Part shown: positions 5,910-12,876 of the stretch, piece after piece
How the letters are laid out: every line of letters begins with the position of its first letter
How positions within the stretch are numbered: position 1 is the stretch's first letter
NCBI GenBank assembly: GCA_964370855.1
Contig: CAYJMF010000100.1
Span: forward strand, 1-17,577
Source: JAKLKS01 sp964370855
GTDB taxonomy: Bacteria; Planctomycetota; JAJSAM01; JAKLKS01
Length of the DNA: 17,577 nt
Reading direction: 5' to 3'
Notes under the pieces: model-generated
Database searches by the model: none
Told to the model about the DNA's origin: nothing
The model's input: the letters and a program-made list of their open reading frames with translations, nothing else
Position numbers and translations under genes: made by a program

Positions 5910-8900
5910 ACGGCGGCCGCCCCGGGAAGCCCGTTCTCCCTCGCCGCCGCGGCGATTTCGCGGTGGAGGGGGACGCCGGAGAGTATCGTTTCCTGATACT
6001 CTTTGGGCGCGTGGTCGCGGAGGTGCCGCAGGAGGCGCCAGGACTCGGCGAGGTGCGACCGGTCGCCGGTGGCCTTCCAGAGCCACCAGCGGGCCTCCAT
6101 GCGGGCGGTGTGCCAGGGCCTGTCGCCGAGGCCGGCCACCTCCGCCGCCGCCGCGGTCGGGTCGCCGCCGGGAAGGGTGGCGCGGAGGGCCGCCGCGACG
6201 GCGAGGCAATTCGATTCGCCGATGCGGCGGGAGACCGCCAGCGCTTCGTCGAGGCGTGCCGCCGCCTCCTCCGCCCGTCCTTCCCGCGCGTGGAGGCGGC
6301 CGAGGCCCGCCAGGGCTTCGGCCTCGAGGGGGGCGGACTTCACCTCCCGGGCGACGGCGAGGGCCTCCCCGTAGAGGGCGGCCGCTCCCGGCCCGTCGCC
6401 CAGGGCGAGCACCCGGTCGGCCCGGGCGCGGGTCACGTACCCGAGGAGCCACCGGGCCCCGATCTCCCCCGCCAGCGCCGCCGCCGCCTCGAGGCGCTCC
6501 CCGGCCCCCTCGAGGTCCCCGAGCACCGTCAGCGTCTCGCCGAGGTTGTGCTGGCTGACGGCTTCGTGGCTCCGGAGCCCGATCGATCGGGAGAGACGGT
6601 TCGCCTCCAGGTACCGCTCCCGCGCCCGGGCGAACATCCCTTCCGCCCGGTCCTCCTCGCCGAGGTTGCCGGTCCCGATGGCCTCGCTGCGGCGGTCGCC
6701 GGCCTTGCGATGGAGTGCGAGGGTGGCCTCCTTCTCCTCCCTCGACGCGGCGTGGTGGCCGAGTTCGCCGAGCACGATGCCGATGTTCCCCATGGCCCGG
6801 GCCTCCCCGGCCGCGTCCCCCGCCTCGCGGGCGAGGGCGAGGACCTCCTCGAACCGCTCCCGCGCCTCCGGAAGGCGCCCGAGGCGCCAGAGGCAGCTCC
6901 CCGCGATACCCAGAACCTCCCCCTCCTCCTTCCCGCCCCCCGCCTCCCCGGCGAGGGGGAGGACCTCCTCCGCGAGGGCGAGCGCCTCGGCGAAGCGCCC
7001 CAGGTCGGAGAGGTGCCCCGCGAGGGCTCTCCGCGCCCCCGCCCTGGGAAGGGCCGCCCCGGCCGCGTCGGCGAGCGCCACCGCCTCCTCCAGCGCCTTC
7101 GTCCCCTCCGCGGGCCGGCCCCGGTTCCGCAGGAGCGGTCCCGCGCGAAGGAGCGCCTTCCTCCGGTCCTCCCCGGCGAGGAGGCCCCCGGCATCCAGGG
7201 CCCGCTCGAGAAGCGCCAGCGCCTCCTCGTCCTGGTACCCCTTCAGCAGGAAGTCCGCCGCCGGCACGAGGAACGGGATCGCCTCCCGCGGCCGGCTCCC
7301 CCGGAGCGCGTGGTGGGCCATGAAGACCGCCGCCGGCCCCGGGAGGTCCTTCGGATCCCTCCCCTCCAGCCCCTCCTTCCCCGCGTAGGCCCCCGCCAGC
7401 GCCCGGTGGTACTCCTCGCGGAGCCGCTCCAGCAACCGGCCGTAGAGGACCTCCTGGATCTGGTTGTGGTCGAAGCGGCAGGTCCGCCCGCTCCCGCGGA
7501 TGACCCCCGTCCCCCGCTCGATGGCGGAGAACCTCTGCAGGGCCTTCATGGGCCGCATGTCGCAGACCCCGGCCACGAGATCGGGGTCGAATTCGATGCC
7601 GAGCACCGACGCCACGTCGAGGAGGTTCCGGTCCTCGTCCCCCAGCGACTGCAGGCGGGCCTCGATGAGGTCCTTGATGGAGGAGGGGACCTCGATGTCG
7701 CTCACCACCTGCGTCTCGACGTAGGTCCCGTCCGCCTGCTGGCGGATGAAGTTCCCCTCCTTGAGCCCGCGGATCATCTCGAAGACGAAGAAGGGGATCC
7801 CGTCGGACTTGTGGGCGATCTTCCCGCCGAGCCGCTCCGCCAGCACGCTGCTCCGGAGCGCGTCCTTCAGCAGCTCGATGACGTCCCGCGCGCCGAGCCG
7901 CGACAGCCCGAGCCGCCGGAAGACCGGCAGCCGGCTGAAGTGGGTCATCTCGTCCTCGGGGATGCCCGGCCGCGCGCAGCACAGCAGCAGCACCCGCTGG
8001 CTCTCCAGCGCCCGCGCGAGGGAGAGCACGACCTTGCGGCTGTCCGGCGGCGCGAACTGGAGGTCGTCCACGATCCACAGCAGCGGCTTCTCCGCGGCCA
8101 GGGCCTTCATCAGGTGCACGAAGACCGCGTGGAACCCGTCCGGGGAGAGGGGCTCGCTCCCCGGCGGCGGGGCCTGGTGTTGTACGAGGGCGGTGAAGCC
8201 GGGGACGAGCCGGGGGGTGACGGTCAGGTAGGGGGCGAGCGCCTCCTCCATGCCGGCGGTGCCGAAGCGGGCCGTGAGGGCGTCGGTCAGCCCCCCCTGG
8301 CCGCCGGAGGGCGGGTAGGAACCGAAGAGCACGTGGGCGTCCTGGCCCTTGAGGGTCTGGAGGAAGGCGTCCACGGCGCGCGTCTTGCCGATGCCGGCCT
8401 CGCCCTCGAGCAGCACCATGGCGCCCCGGCCGCCGCGCGCCGCCTTCCACGCCTCCCCGAGGGAGGCGAGGGCCTCGACCCGCCCGTGCAGCTGCGTCTC
8501 GCGCCGCACCGGGATTTTCGGGAGGTGGCCCTCCTCCTTGAGGATCTCCTTCTCCCGCGCCCCCCACCACTTCGACGTCTCCCCCTCCTCGAGCAGCGAG
8601 TGCAATTCCGTGGCCGACCGGATCCGCTCCGCCGGGTCCTTGCGCAGCAGCGTCCCCACGACCTCGCCGAAGAAGGGGGACACCTCCGACGCCCGCTCCG
8701 ACAGGCGGGCGGGGACGTCCTTGAGATGGGCGGTCATGACGGCGGCCGCACCGTCCCGCTGGAACGGGTTCTCGCCGGAGGCGAGTTCGTAGAGCAGCAC
8801 GCCGACGGAGTAGAGGTCGGCGGAGGGGCCGACGTCCTTCCCGCCGAACTGCTCCGGGGCGGCGTAGAGGAGCGAGCCCGCGAACTGCCCCTCCCGCGTC

Positions 8901-9418
8901 AGCGCGACGGACTCCTCCATCAGCCGCGCCACCCCGAGGTCCATCACCTTCACCTCGTGGTCCGGCGTGATGAGGATGTTCTCCGGCTTGAGGTCCCGGT
9001 GGACGATGCCCGCGGCGTGGATCGCCTCGAGCCCCGCCGCCACCTGGCGCGCCACCTCGCGCAGCAGGGTCTCGGGCACCGTCTTCAGGTCCTCGAGGAG
9101 CGCGCGCAGGGTCCTCCCCTCCACGTACTCCATGACCATGAAGTTCACCTGCTTCCCGTCCACGGCCAGCATGTCCACGTCGTAGGTCCGCACCACGTTC
9201 CCGTGCCGGACCGAGCGGCCGATCTCCGCCTCCCGCATGAACCGCTTGAAGAAGCCGCCCCGCTCCAGCAGGTGCGGGTGGACCACCTTCACGGCGACCC
9301 GGTCGTTGGCCTTCACCCCGGGCGCGTCGTCGAGCGCGGTCGCGAGGTAGACGGAGCCCATGCCGCCGGTGCCGAGCTCCTTCTCGAGGCGGTAGGGACC
9401 GAGGCGGGTGCCGATCAT
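5906..9418 (-). CDS. Ser/Thr protein kinase with NTPase and TPR regions (PknK-like)
   Basis: This is a 1170-residue soluble signalling protein in three parts. (1) Residues 9-275 are a Hanks-type kinase: glycine loop GTGGMGSVY (16-24), ATP-binding K44, catalytic HRDLKPEN (140-147), DLG (D160) in place of DFG, and the APE motif (187-189). (2) From about 310 there is an AAA_16/STAND-like NTPase with Walker A GEAGIGKT (339-346) and Walker B LLWIVDD (446-452). (3) From about 650 to the end there are many Ala/Leu-rich TPR-like helical repeats. No membrane helix is seen. The layout resembles PknK-type kinases, where the NTPase and TPRs sense or scaffold. The ATG at 9418 puts the kinase domain at the N-terminus; a longer frame to 9583 overlaps thiC and is rejected. 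It lies 26 nt after thiC with no evident Shine-Dalgarno. Confidence 0.92.
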   Translation of the reverse strand: MIGTRLGPYRLEKELGTGGMGSVYLATALDDAPGVKANDRVAVKVVHPHLLERGGFFKRFMREAEIGRSVRHGNVVRTYDVDMLAVDGKQVNFMVMEYVEGRTLRALLEDLKTVPETLLREVARQVAAGLEAIHAAGIVHRDLKPENILITPDHEVKVMDLGVARLMEESVALTREGQFAGSLLYAAPEQFGGKDVGPSADLYSVGVLLYELASGENPFQRDGAAAVMTAHLKDVPARLSERASEVSPFFGEVVGTLLRKDPAERIRSATELHSLLEEGETSKWWGAREKEILKEEGHLPKIPVRRETQLHGRVEALASLGEAWKAARGGRGAMVLLEGEAGIGKTRAVDAFLQTLKGQDAHVLFGSYPPSGGQGGLTDALTARFGTAGMEEALAPYLTVTPRLVPGFTALVQHQAPPPGSEPLSPDGFHAVFVHLMKALAAEKPLLWIVDDLQFAPPDSRKVVLSLARALESQRVLLLCCARPGIPEDEMTHFSRLPVFRRLGLSRLGARDVIELLKDALRSSVLAERLGGKIAHKSDGIPFFVFEMIRGLKEGNFIRQQADGTYVETQVVSDIEVPSSIKDLIEARLQSLGDEDRNLLDVASVLGIEFDPDLVAGVCDMRPMKALQRFSAIERGTGVIRGSGRTCRFDHNQIQEVLYGRLLERLREEYHRALAGAYAGKEGLEGRDPKDLPGPAAVFMAHHALRGSRPREAIPFLVPAADFLLKGYQDEEALALLERALDAGGLLAGEDRRKALLRAGPLLRNRGRPAEGTKALEEAVALADAAGAALPRAGARRALAGHLSDLGRFAEALALAEEVLPLAGEAGGGKEEGEVLGIAGSCLWRLGRLPEARERFEEVLALAREAGDAAGEARAMGNIGIVLGELGHHAASREEKEATLALHRKAGDRRSEAIGTGNLGEEDRAEGMFARARERYLEANRLSRSIGLRSHEAVSQHNLGETLTVLGDLEGAGERLEAAAALAGEIGARWLLGYVTRARADRVLALGDGPGAAALYGEALAVAREVKSAPLEAEALAGLGRLHAREGRAEEAAARLDEALAVSRRIGESNCLAVAAALRATLPGGDPTAAAAEVAGLGDRPWHTARMEARWWLWKATGDRSHLAESWRLLRHLRDHAPKEYQETILSGVPLHREIAAAARENGLPGAAAV

Positions 9419-9444
9419 GCGGAGGTTCCGGGCCCCGCGCCGGC

Positions 9445-10797
9445 CTACAGCGTCCCCTTCGGGACCCCCTCGACGCGCTCGACGATGGCCTGGCCGAACA
9501 TCTGGCGCTTGTGGGCGGCGGCCTCGGCGGCGTACTGGGGATCGGCGTGGTTGTCGATGTTCACGGAGCAGAGCGGGCCGCACATGGAGCAGACGGCCCG
9601 GTCGGCGTTCTCGCTGTTCACCCGGAACTCCCGGGCCTTCTTCGAGTCGAAGGCGAGTTCGTACATCTTCTCCCAGTCGAGGCGCTTGCGGGCGTCGCTC
9701 ATGGCGTAGTCCCGCTCCCGCGCCTTCCCGGTGCGCTTCACCACGTCGCCGCAGTGGGCCGCGATGCGGGTCGCGATGACGCCGTCGCGGACGTCGGCCA
9801 CCGTGGGCAGCCTGAGGTGCTCCGCCGGCGTGAGGTAGCAGAGCATGTCCGTCCCCGCCGCCGCCGACACCGCCCCGCCGATGGCCCCGGTGATGTGGTC
9901 GTAGCCGGCGCCGCAGTCCGTGGGGAGGGGGCCCAGCACGTAGAAGGGAGCCCCGTGGCAGATGCGCTTCTGGAGCAGCACGTTGGCGGCGATCTCGTCC
10001 AGGGGCACGTGGCCCGGCCCCTCGATCATCGACTGGACGCCGGCGGCCAGCGCCCGCTGCTGCAGTTCGCCGAGGATGAACAGCTCCTCGAGCTGTGCCG
10101 GGTCCGTCGCGTCGGCGGTGGCGCCGGGGCGGAGCCCGTCGCCGAGGGACAGCGTCACGTCGTGCTCACGGCAGATCTCCAGCAGGCGATCGAACTTCTC
10201 GTAGAGCGGGTTCTCCTTCCCCGTCTTCCGGATGAAGGCCGCGGTCACCGCTCCGCCCCGGGAGACGATGCCGCAGACCCGCGGCATGTCGTCGAGGCGC
10301 GCGATGGAGCGCTTCGTCACCCCGCAGTGCACCGTGACGTAGTCCACGCCCTCCCGGGCCTGCCCCTCGATGACGTCGAAGATCGCCTCGTCGAAGGCGT
10401 ACACCCCGCGCTTCTGGGCCGCCTCGTAGATGGGGACGGTGCCGAGCATCACCGTGGAGTGCCGGAGCGACATCCGGCGGATGTCGTTGAGGTGGGGCCC
10501 CGTGGAGAGGTCCATGACGGAGTCGGAGCCGTACTCGATGGAGGCCTCGAGCTTGAGGCGCTCCTCCTCCGGGTCCTCGTGGTCCGCGGAGGAACCGAAG
10601 TTGGCGTTGACCTTGGTCTTGAGCCCCTTCCCGATGGCGCGGATCACGGGATGGGGGCGGTTCACGTTGTAGGGGAGGACGATGGTGCCGTCGGCGATGC
10701 CGGCGCGGACCTGCTCCGCCGGGACCCCCTCCTCCTTCGCGACGAAGGCCATCTCGGGGGTGATCACGCCGTCGCGGGCCGCCTGCAGCTGGGTCAC
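9445..10797 (-). CDS. thiC: phosphomethylpyrimidine synthase ThiC
   Basis: ThiC is the radical-SAM enzyme that converts aminoimidazole ribotide to HMP phosphate, the pyrimidine part of thiamine. This 450-residue form is the short type without the N-terminal extension of the E. coli enzyme. Clear family blocks are NANFGSS (64-70), MDLSTG (95-100), GDGLRPG (219-225), MIEGPGHVP (257-265), YVLGPLPTDCGAGYDHI (286-302) and the C-terminal cluster motif CSMCGPLC (C403, C406, C410). The cluster spacing is C-x2-C-x3-C. The GTG start at 10797 is chosen because AGGAGG lies 4-5 nt upstream and the family starts there; upstream codons are Pro/Arg-rich. It follows the DUF2203 gene by 64 nt in the same direction. 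I see no TPP riboswitch in that gap. Confidence 0.97.
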   Translation of the reverse strand: MTQLQAARDGVITPEMAFVAKEEGVPAEQVRAGIADGTIVLPYNVNRPHPVIRAIGKGLKTKVNANFGSSADHEDPEEERLKLEASIEYGSDSVMDLSTGPHLNDIRRMSLRHSTVMLGTVPIYEAAQKRGVYAFDEAIFDVIEGQAREGVDYVTVHCGVTKRSIARLDDMPRVCGIVSRGGAVTAAFIRKTGKENPLYEKFDRLLEICREHDVTLSLGDGLRPGATADATDPAQLEELFILGELQQRALAAGVQSMIEGPGHVPLDEIAANVLLQKRICHGAPFYVLGPLPTDCGAGYDHITGAIGGAVSAAAGTDMLCYLTPAEHLRLPTVADVRDGVIATRIAAHCGDVVKRTGKARERDYAMSDARKRLDWEKMYELAFDSKKAREFRVNSENADRAVCSMCGPLCSVNIDNHADPQYAAEAAAHKRQMFGQAIVERVEGVPKGTL

Positions 10798-10861
10798 GGG
10801 TCCTCCTTTGCCGGGCGGCCGGGGCCCCCGGGGCGCTCCGCGGATGGATGTCCGGTGGGGA

Positions 10862-11389
10862 TCAGCCCTTGCCCGGGGAGTCAAGGTCGGGAGGGGCCAT
10901 GTCCGGGGATGGTCCCGCCGACAACCCGGAGGCCGCCGCGGCGGAACCCGGGAGGGGGCGCCGCCCCCGGTACCCGGCCTCGGGCTCGTGCCACCAGGCC
11001 ACGCTGTCCTCGCCGCGCTTCCAGCAGAGGCAGACCCTCCGTCCGTCCACCTCTCCGGGGAAGTCCACGAGCCCCGTCTCGGGGTCCTTCATCTCGACCC
11101 CTGCGGCCTCGAGTTCGCGGGTCATGCGGGCGAGAGCCTCGCGGGCGGCGCGGCGCGCGTCCTCGGCCTCGTGGAGGGCGACCTGGCGTTCGGCCTCGGT
11201 CCGGAGTCCCGCGGGGGCCCTCGGGGAGGGGGTGGTGGAGAGGGCGCGGGTGCGGGCCTCCTCGGCGCGGCGGAGGCGCTGGACGGCGTCCACGAGATCC
11301 TCCACCACGGCGCGCACGTAGGGCAGCGCCCGGTTGGCGGATTCCGGCGTGAACAGCGGCGCCGTCTTCACCGACGAAGTCTCGGTCAT
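10862..11389 (-). CDS. DUF2203 family protein
   Basis: This 175-residue small cytoplasmic protein is recognised as DUF2203 from its N-terminal FTPESANRALPYVRAVVEDL and its C-terminal pattern GVEMKDPETGLVDFPGEVDG, then VCLCWKRGEDSVAWWHEPEA with GYRGRRPLP (about residues 97-147). The function of the family is unknown. The middle is a long charged helix that could form a coiled coil (about 62-96), and residues 46-60 look like a Pro/Ser insert. The last 28 residues are low complexity. The ATG at 11389 has GGAGGA 7 nt upstream. It lies between the peroxiredoxin gene (76 nt upstream) and thiC (64 nt downstream), all on the minus strand, so the three may form one transcript. Confidence 0.85.
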   Translation of the reverse strand: MTETSSVKTAPLFTPESANRALPYVRAVVEDLVDAVQRLRRAEEARTRALSTTPSPRAPAGLRTEAERQVALHEAEDARRAAREALARMTRELEAAGVEMKDPETGLVDFPGEVDGRRVCLCWKRGEDSVAWWHEPEAGYRGRRPLPGSAAAASGLSAGPSPDMAPPDLDSPGKG

Positions 11390-11403
11390 CGACTCGTCCT
11401 CCA

Positions 11404-11420
11404 GGGGGCTGTCGGCCCCC
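11404..11420 (-). promoter_or_regulatory. GC hairpin upstream of the DUF2203 gene
   Basis: GGGGGC (11404-11409) and GCCCCC (11415-11420) form a perfect 6-bp stem with a 5-nt loop, 15 nt upstream of the DUF2203 start. It could terminate or stabilise the upstream peroxiredoxin transcript or shape the leader of the next gene. In so GC-rich a genome, chance is possible. Confidence 0.25.
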
Positions 11421-11440
11421 GCACGTGCATCCTACCTCCC

Positions 11441-11459
11441 CGGCGCCCCCCCGGCGCCG
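11441..11459 (-). terminator. hairpin just after the peroxiredoxin stop
   Basis: CGGCGCC (11441-11447) and GGCGCCG (11453-11459) form a perfect 7-bp stem around a 5-nt homopolymer loop, starting 6 nt after the peroxiredoxin stop (11468..11466) on the minus strand. No U tract follows. It may be a weak terminator or a 3'-end stabiliser. Confidence 0.35.
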
Positions 11460-11465
11460 AGGATG

Positions 11466-11993
11466 TCACTCGCTCCGCTCCTTCAGGGCGGCGAGGACCT
11501 CCCGGGCGTGGCCGATGAGGGACGCCTTCGGCCATGCCCGGAGGATGCGCCCGTCGGCCCCGACGAGGAAGGTAGCCCGCGCCACCCCCATGAACCGCCT
11601 CCCCATGAAGGACTTGAGGGTCCAGACCCCCCACTTCGCCAGGGTCCCGTGGTCCTCGTCGGAGAGGAAGGGGTAGGGGAACCCCTTCTTCGCCGACCAC
11701 TTCGCGAGCTTCGCCACGGGATCCGCGCAGGCGCCGAGCACCCCGGCGCCGAGGGCCTCGAATTCCGCGTGGAGATCGCGGAACCCGCAGGCCTCCAGGG
11801 TTCAGCCGGGGGTGGCTGCCTTCGGGACGAAGAAGACCACCACGGGCCGGCCCTTGAAGTCCGAGAGCCTCACCCGGCTTCCGTCCTGGGACGGAAGGTC
11901 CAGGGGAGGGGCGGGATCCCCCTCCACGGGCATCGGCGCGGACGCGGGCGCGAACGCGGGCACGGACGCGGCGGGGCCGGTCTCCCTGGCCAT
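11466..11993 (-). CDS. bcp: Bcp/PrxQ-type peroxiredoxin, predicted selenoprotein (Sec at TGA 11804..11802)
   Basis: This is a thiol peroxidase that reduces H2O2 and organic hydroperoxides, 175 residues including one selenocysteine. The catalytic motif of Bcp proteins is TPG-C-T-x-E-x-C-x-FRD. Here the frame reads VPKAATPG, then TGA (residue 64), then TLEACGFRD. The stop therefore replaces exactly the peroxidatic Cys, while the resolving Cys (C69, five residues on) is kept. Downstream Bcp features continue in the same frame: LSDEDHGTLAKWGVW (111-124) and the catalytic Arg R139 in GVARATFLV. A SECIS-like hairpin follows the TGA. The ATG at 11993 has GGAGGAGG 5 nt upstream; the first 20 residues are an Ala/Pro extension. 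The true stop is TGA at 11468..11466. An ordinary nonsense mutation is the alternative, but is unlikely at this exact codon. Confidence 0.88.
11770..11797 (-). promoter_or_regulatory. putative bacterial SECIS element
   Basis: On the minus strand, after the in-frame TGA (11804..11802), TGGAG (11797..11793) pairs with CTCCA (11774..11770). Inside, GCGG (11788..11785) pairs with CCGC (11781..11778), leaving a 3-nt apical loop GUU. The loop starts 17 nt after the UGA and its first base is G, as expected for SelB-recognised bacterial SECIS elements. It lies wholly within coding sequence. Confidence 0.7.
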
Positions 11994-12035
11994 CGAACCT
12001 CCTCCCCGCGGGACCGTTCCACCCCACGGGGCGGA

Positions 12036-12112
12036 CATGGTAGCAGGGGCGGCCCGGGGCGGAGGAAAGGCCACCCGGATCCCCCGCCGCCGCCCCGGGA
12101 TCGCTTACCATG
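12036..12112. promoter_or_regulatory. mirrored TACCAT elements in the divergent promoter region
   Basis: GCTACCAT on the minus strand (12044..12037) and GCTTACCAT on the plus strand (12103-12111) lie about 45 nt ahead of the divergent peroxiredoxin and STN-protein starts. CATGGTA (12036-12042) and TACCATG (12106-12112) are exact reverse complements. TACCAT matches TATAAT at 4 of 6 positions, so these may be the two -10 elements. No clear -35 boxes are seen. Confidence 0.35.
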
Positions 12113-12156
12113 GAGGGACGTCGCGGGCCCCGTGCCCGGACCGGGAGGAACCACAC

Positions 12157-12876
12157 ATGCATCGAAGTCTCCGCGCCGCCGGCGCCGCCGTCGTGCTCGG
12201 CGCCCTGGCGCTCACCGCGTCGGACACCGTCCTCGCGCAGGACGTGACGGCCCACGACGAGGGGCCCCCGGGCGTCGATTTCGCGGCCTTCTTCGGCGCC
12301 GTTCCCCAGATGAAGGCGCTGGCCGAGGAGACCCTGGAGCAGTCCCGCCAGATCGCCGACCTCATGGACCGCCTCGCGGCCACCGAGGGCGACCCCGGGA
12401 AGAACCGTGTGGAGCGCGGGGCGCTCCGGGACCTGCTCGTCAAGTACCGGGACAACAAGGCGGCCCTCGTCCGCCTCACGGACGCCGCCCTCAACACCCC
12501 CGCCCCGAAGGAATCCGACCTCGACGTCATGAGGAAGCTGCGGGAGACGGAGCTCGTGGGGATCCACTGGGACCGGGCGAAGTTCATCAACTGCCTGCGG
12601 GACATCGCCGGGGCCGTGGGCGTGCGCATCACCATGCACCCCGACGTCCTCAAGAACAACACCGTCGAGGCGTCCATGCCGCGGGCCGCGGCGGACGGCC
12701 TCCTGGCCCAGCTCTGCGCCCTCTGCGACAGCGAGTACGTGGTCTACAACGGCGAGGTCATCGTCGTGAAGAAGTACAAGCGGAACGACAAGCGGCTCCA
12801 GGCCTTCCTCGACAAGCACCCGGACTGGAAGTTCTGGAGGAAGAAGGCGGCCGTCGAGGTGGAGGACGACCTGTGA
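12157..12876 (+). CDS. exported STN-like protein (secretin/TonB short N-terminal-like)
   Basis: This 239-residue exported protein has a classical signal peptide: MHRSL, then a hydrophobic core at 8-20, with likely cleavage after VLA (27). Residues 40-130 are helical, including LEQSRQIADLMDRLAATEG. Residues 131-206 look like an STN/AMIN-type beta-alpha-beta fold: GIHWDRAKFINCLRDIAGAV, a VRITMHPDVL strand, then AADGLLAQLCALCDSEYVVY and GEVIVVKKY. Such folds occur at the N-termini of secretins and TonB receptors, but no secretin pore is attached. Cys pair C187/C190 could be oxidised in the periplasm. GGGAGGA lies about 10 nt before the ATG. The stop overlaps the next start (GTGA), which suggests the products form a pair. 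Function unknown. Confidence 0.82.
   Translation: MHRSLRAAGAAVVLGALALTASDTVLAQDVTAHDEGPPGVDFAAFFGAVPQMKALAEETLEQSRQIADLMDRLAATEGDPGKNRVERGALRDLLVKYRDNKAALVRLTDAALNTPAPKESDLDVMRKLRETELVGIHWDRAKFINCLRDIAGAVGVRITMHPDVLKNNTVEASMPRAAADGLLAQLCALCDSEYVVYNGEVIVVKKYKRNDKRLQAFLDKHPDWKFWRKKAAVEVEDDL

Noticed and set aside
5228..9709. Very long plus-strand open frame (about 1490 codons) opposite the kinase
   Set aside because: It is antisense to a protein with clear kinase, Walker and TPR motifs. Its translation is Arg/Pro/Gly-rich low complexity, typical of shadows in DNA this GC-rich. The same applies to 13682-16453 (plus), 5040-8570 (minus) and 12744-14789 (minus).
10798..10861. TPP riboswitch upstream of thiC
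   Set aside because: The gap is only 64 nt and lacks the CUGAGA and the long conserved 3' thi-box; a CTGAT alone, at the end of the previous gene, is not enough.
11441..11468. The terminal TGA of the peroxiredoxin gene as a second Sec codon, with the hairpin behind it
   Set aside because: The protein is full length for Bcp at this point, the hairpin loop lies only 13 nt away, and read-through would run into the DUF2203 gene in another frame.
11466..11804. Peroxiredoxin as two separate genes or a pseudogene broken by a stop codon
   Set aside because: The upstream part would end exactly at the catalytic residue and the downstream part would start inside the fold without a ribosome binding site. 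No frameshift is needed, and conservation continues through the TGA.
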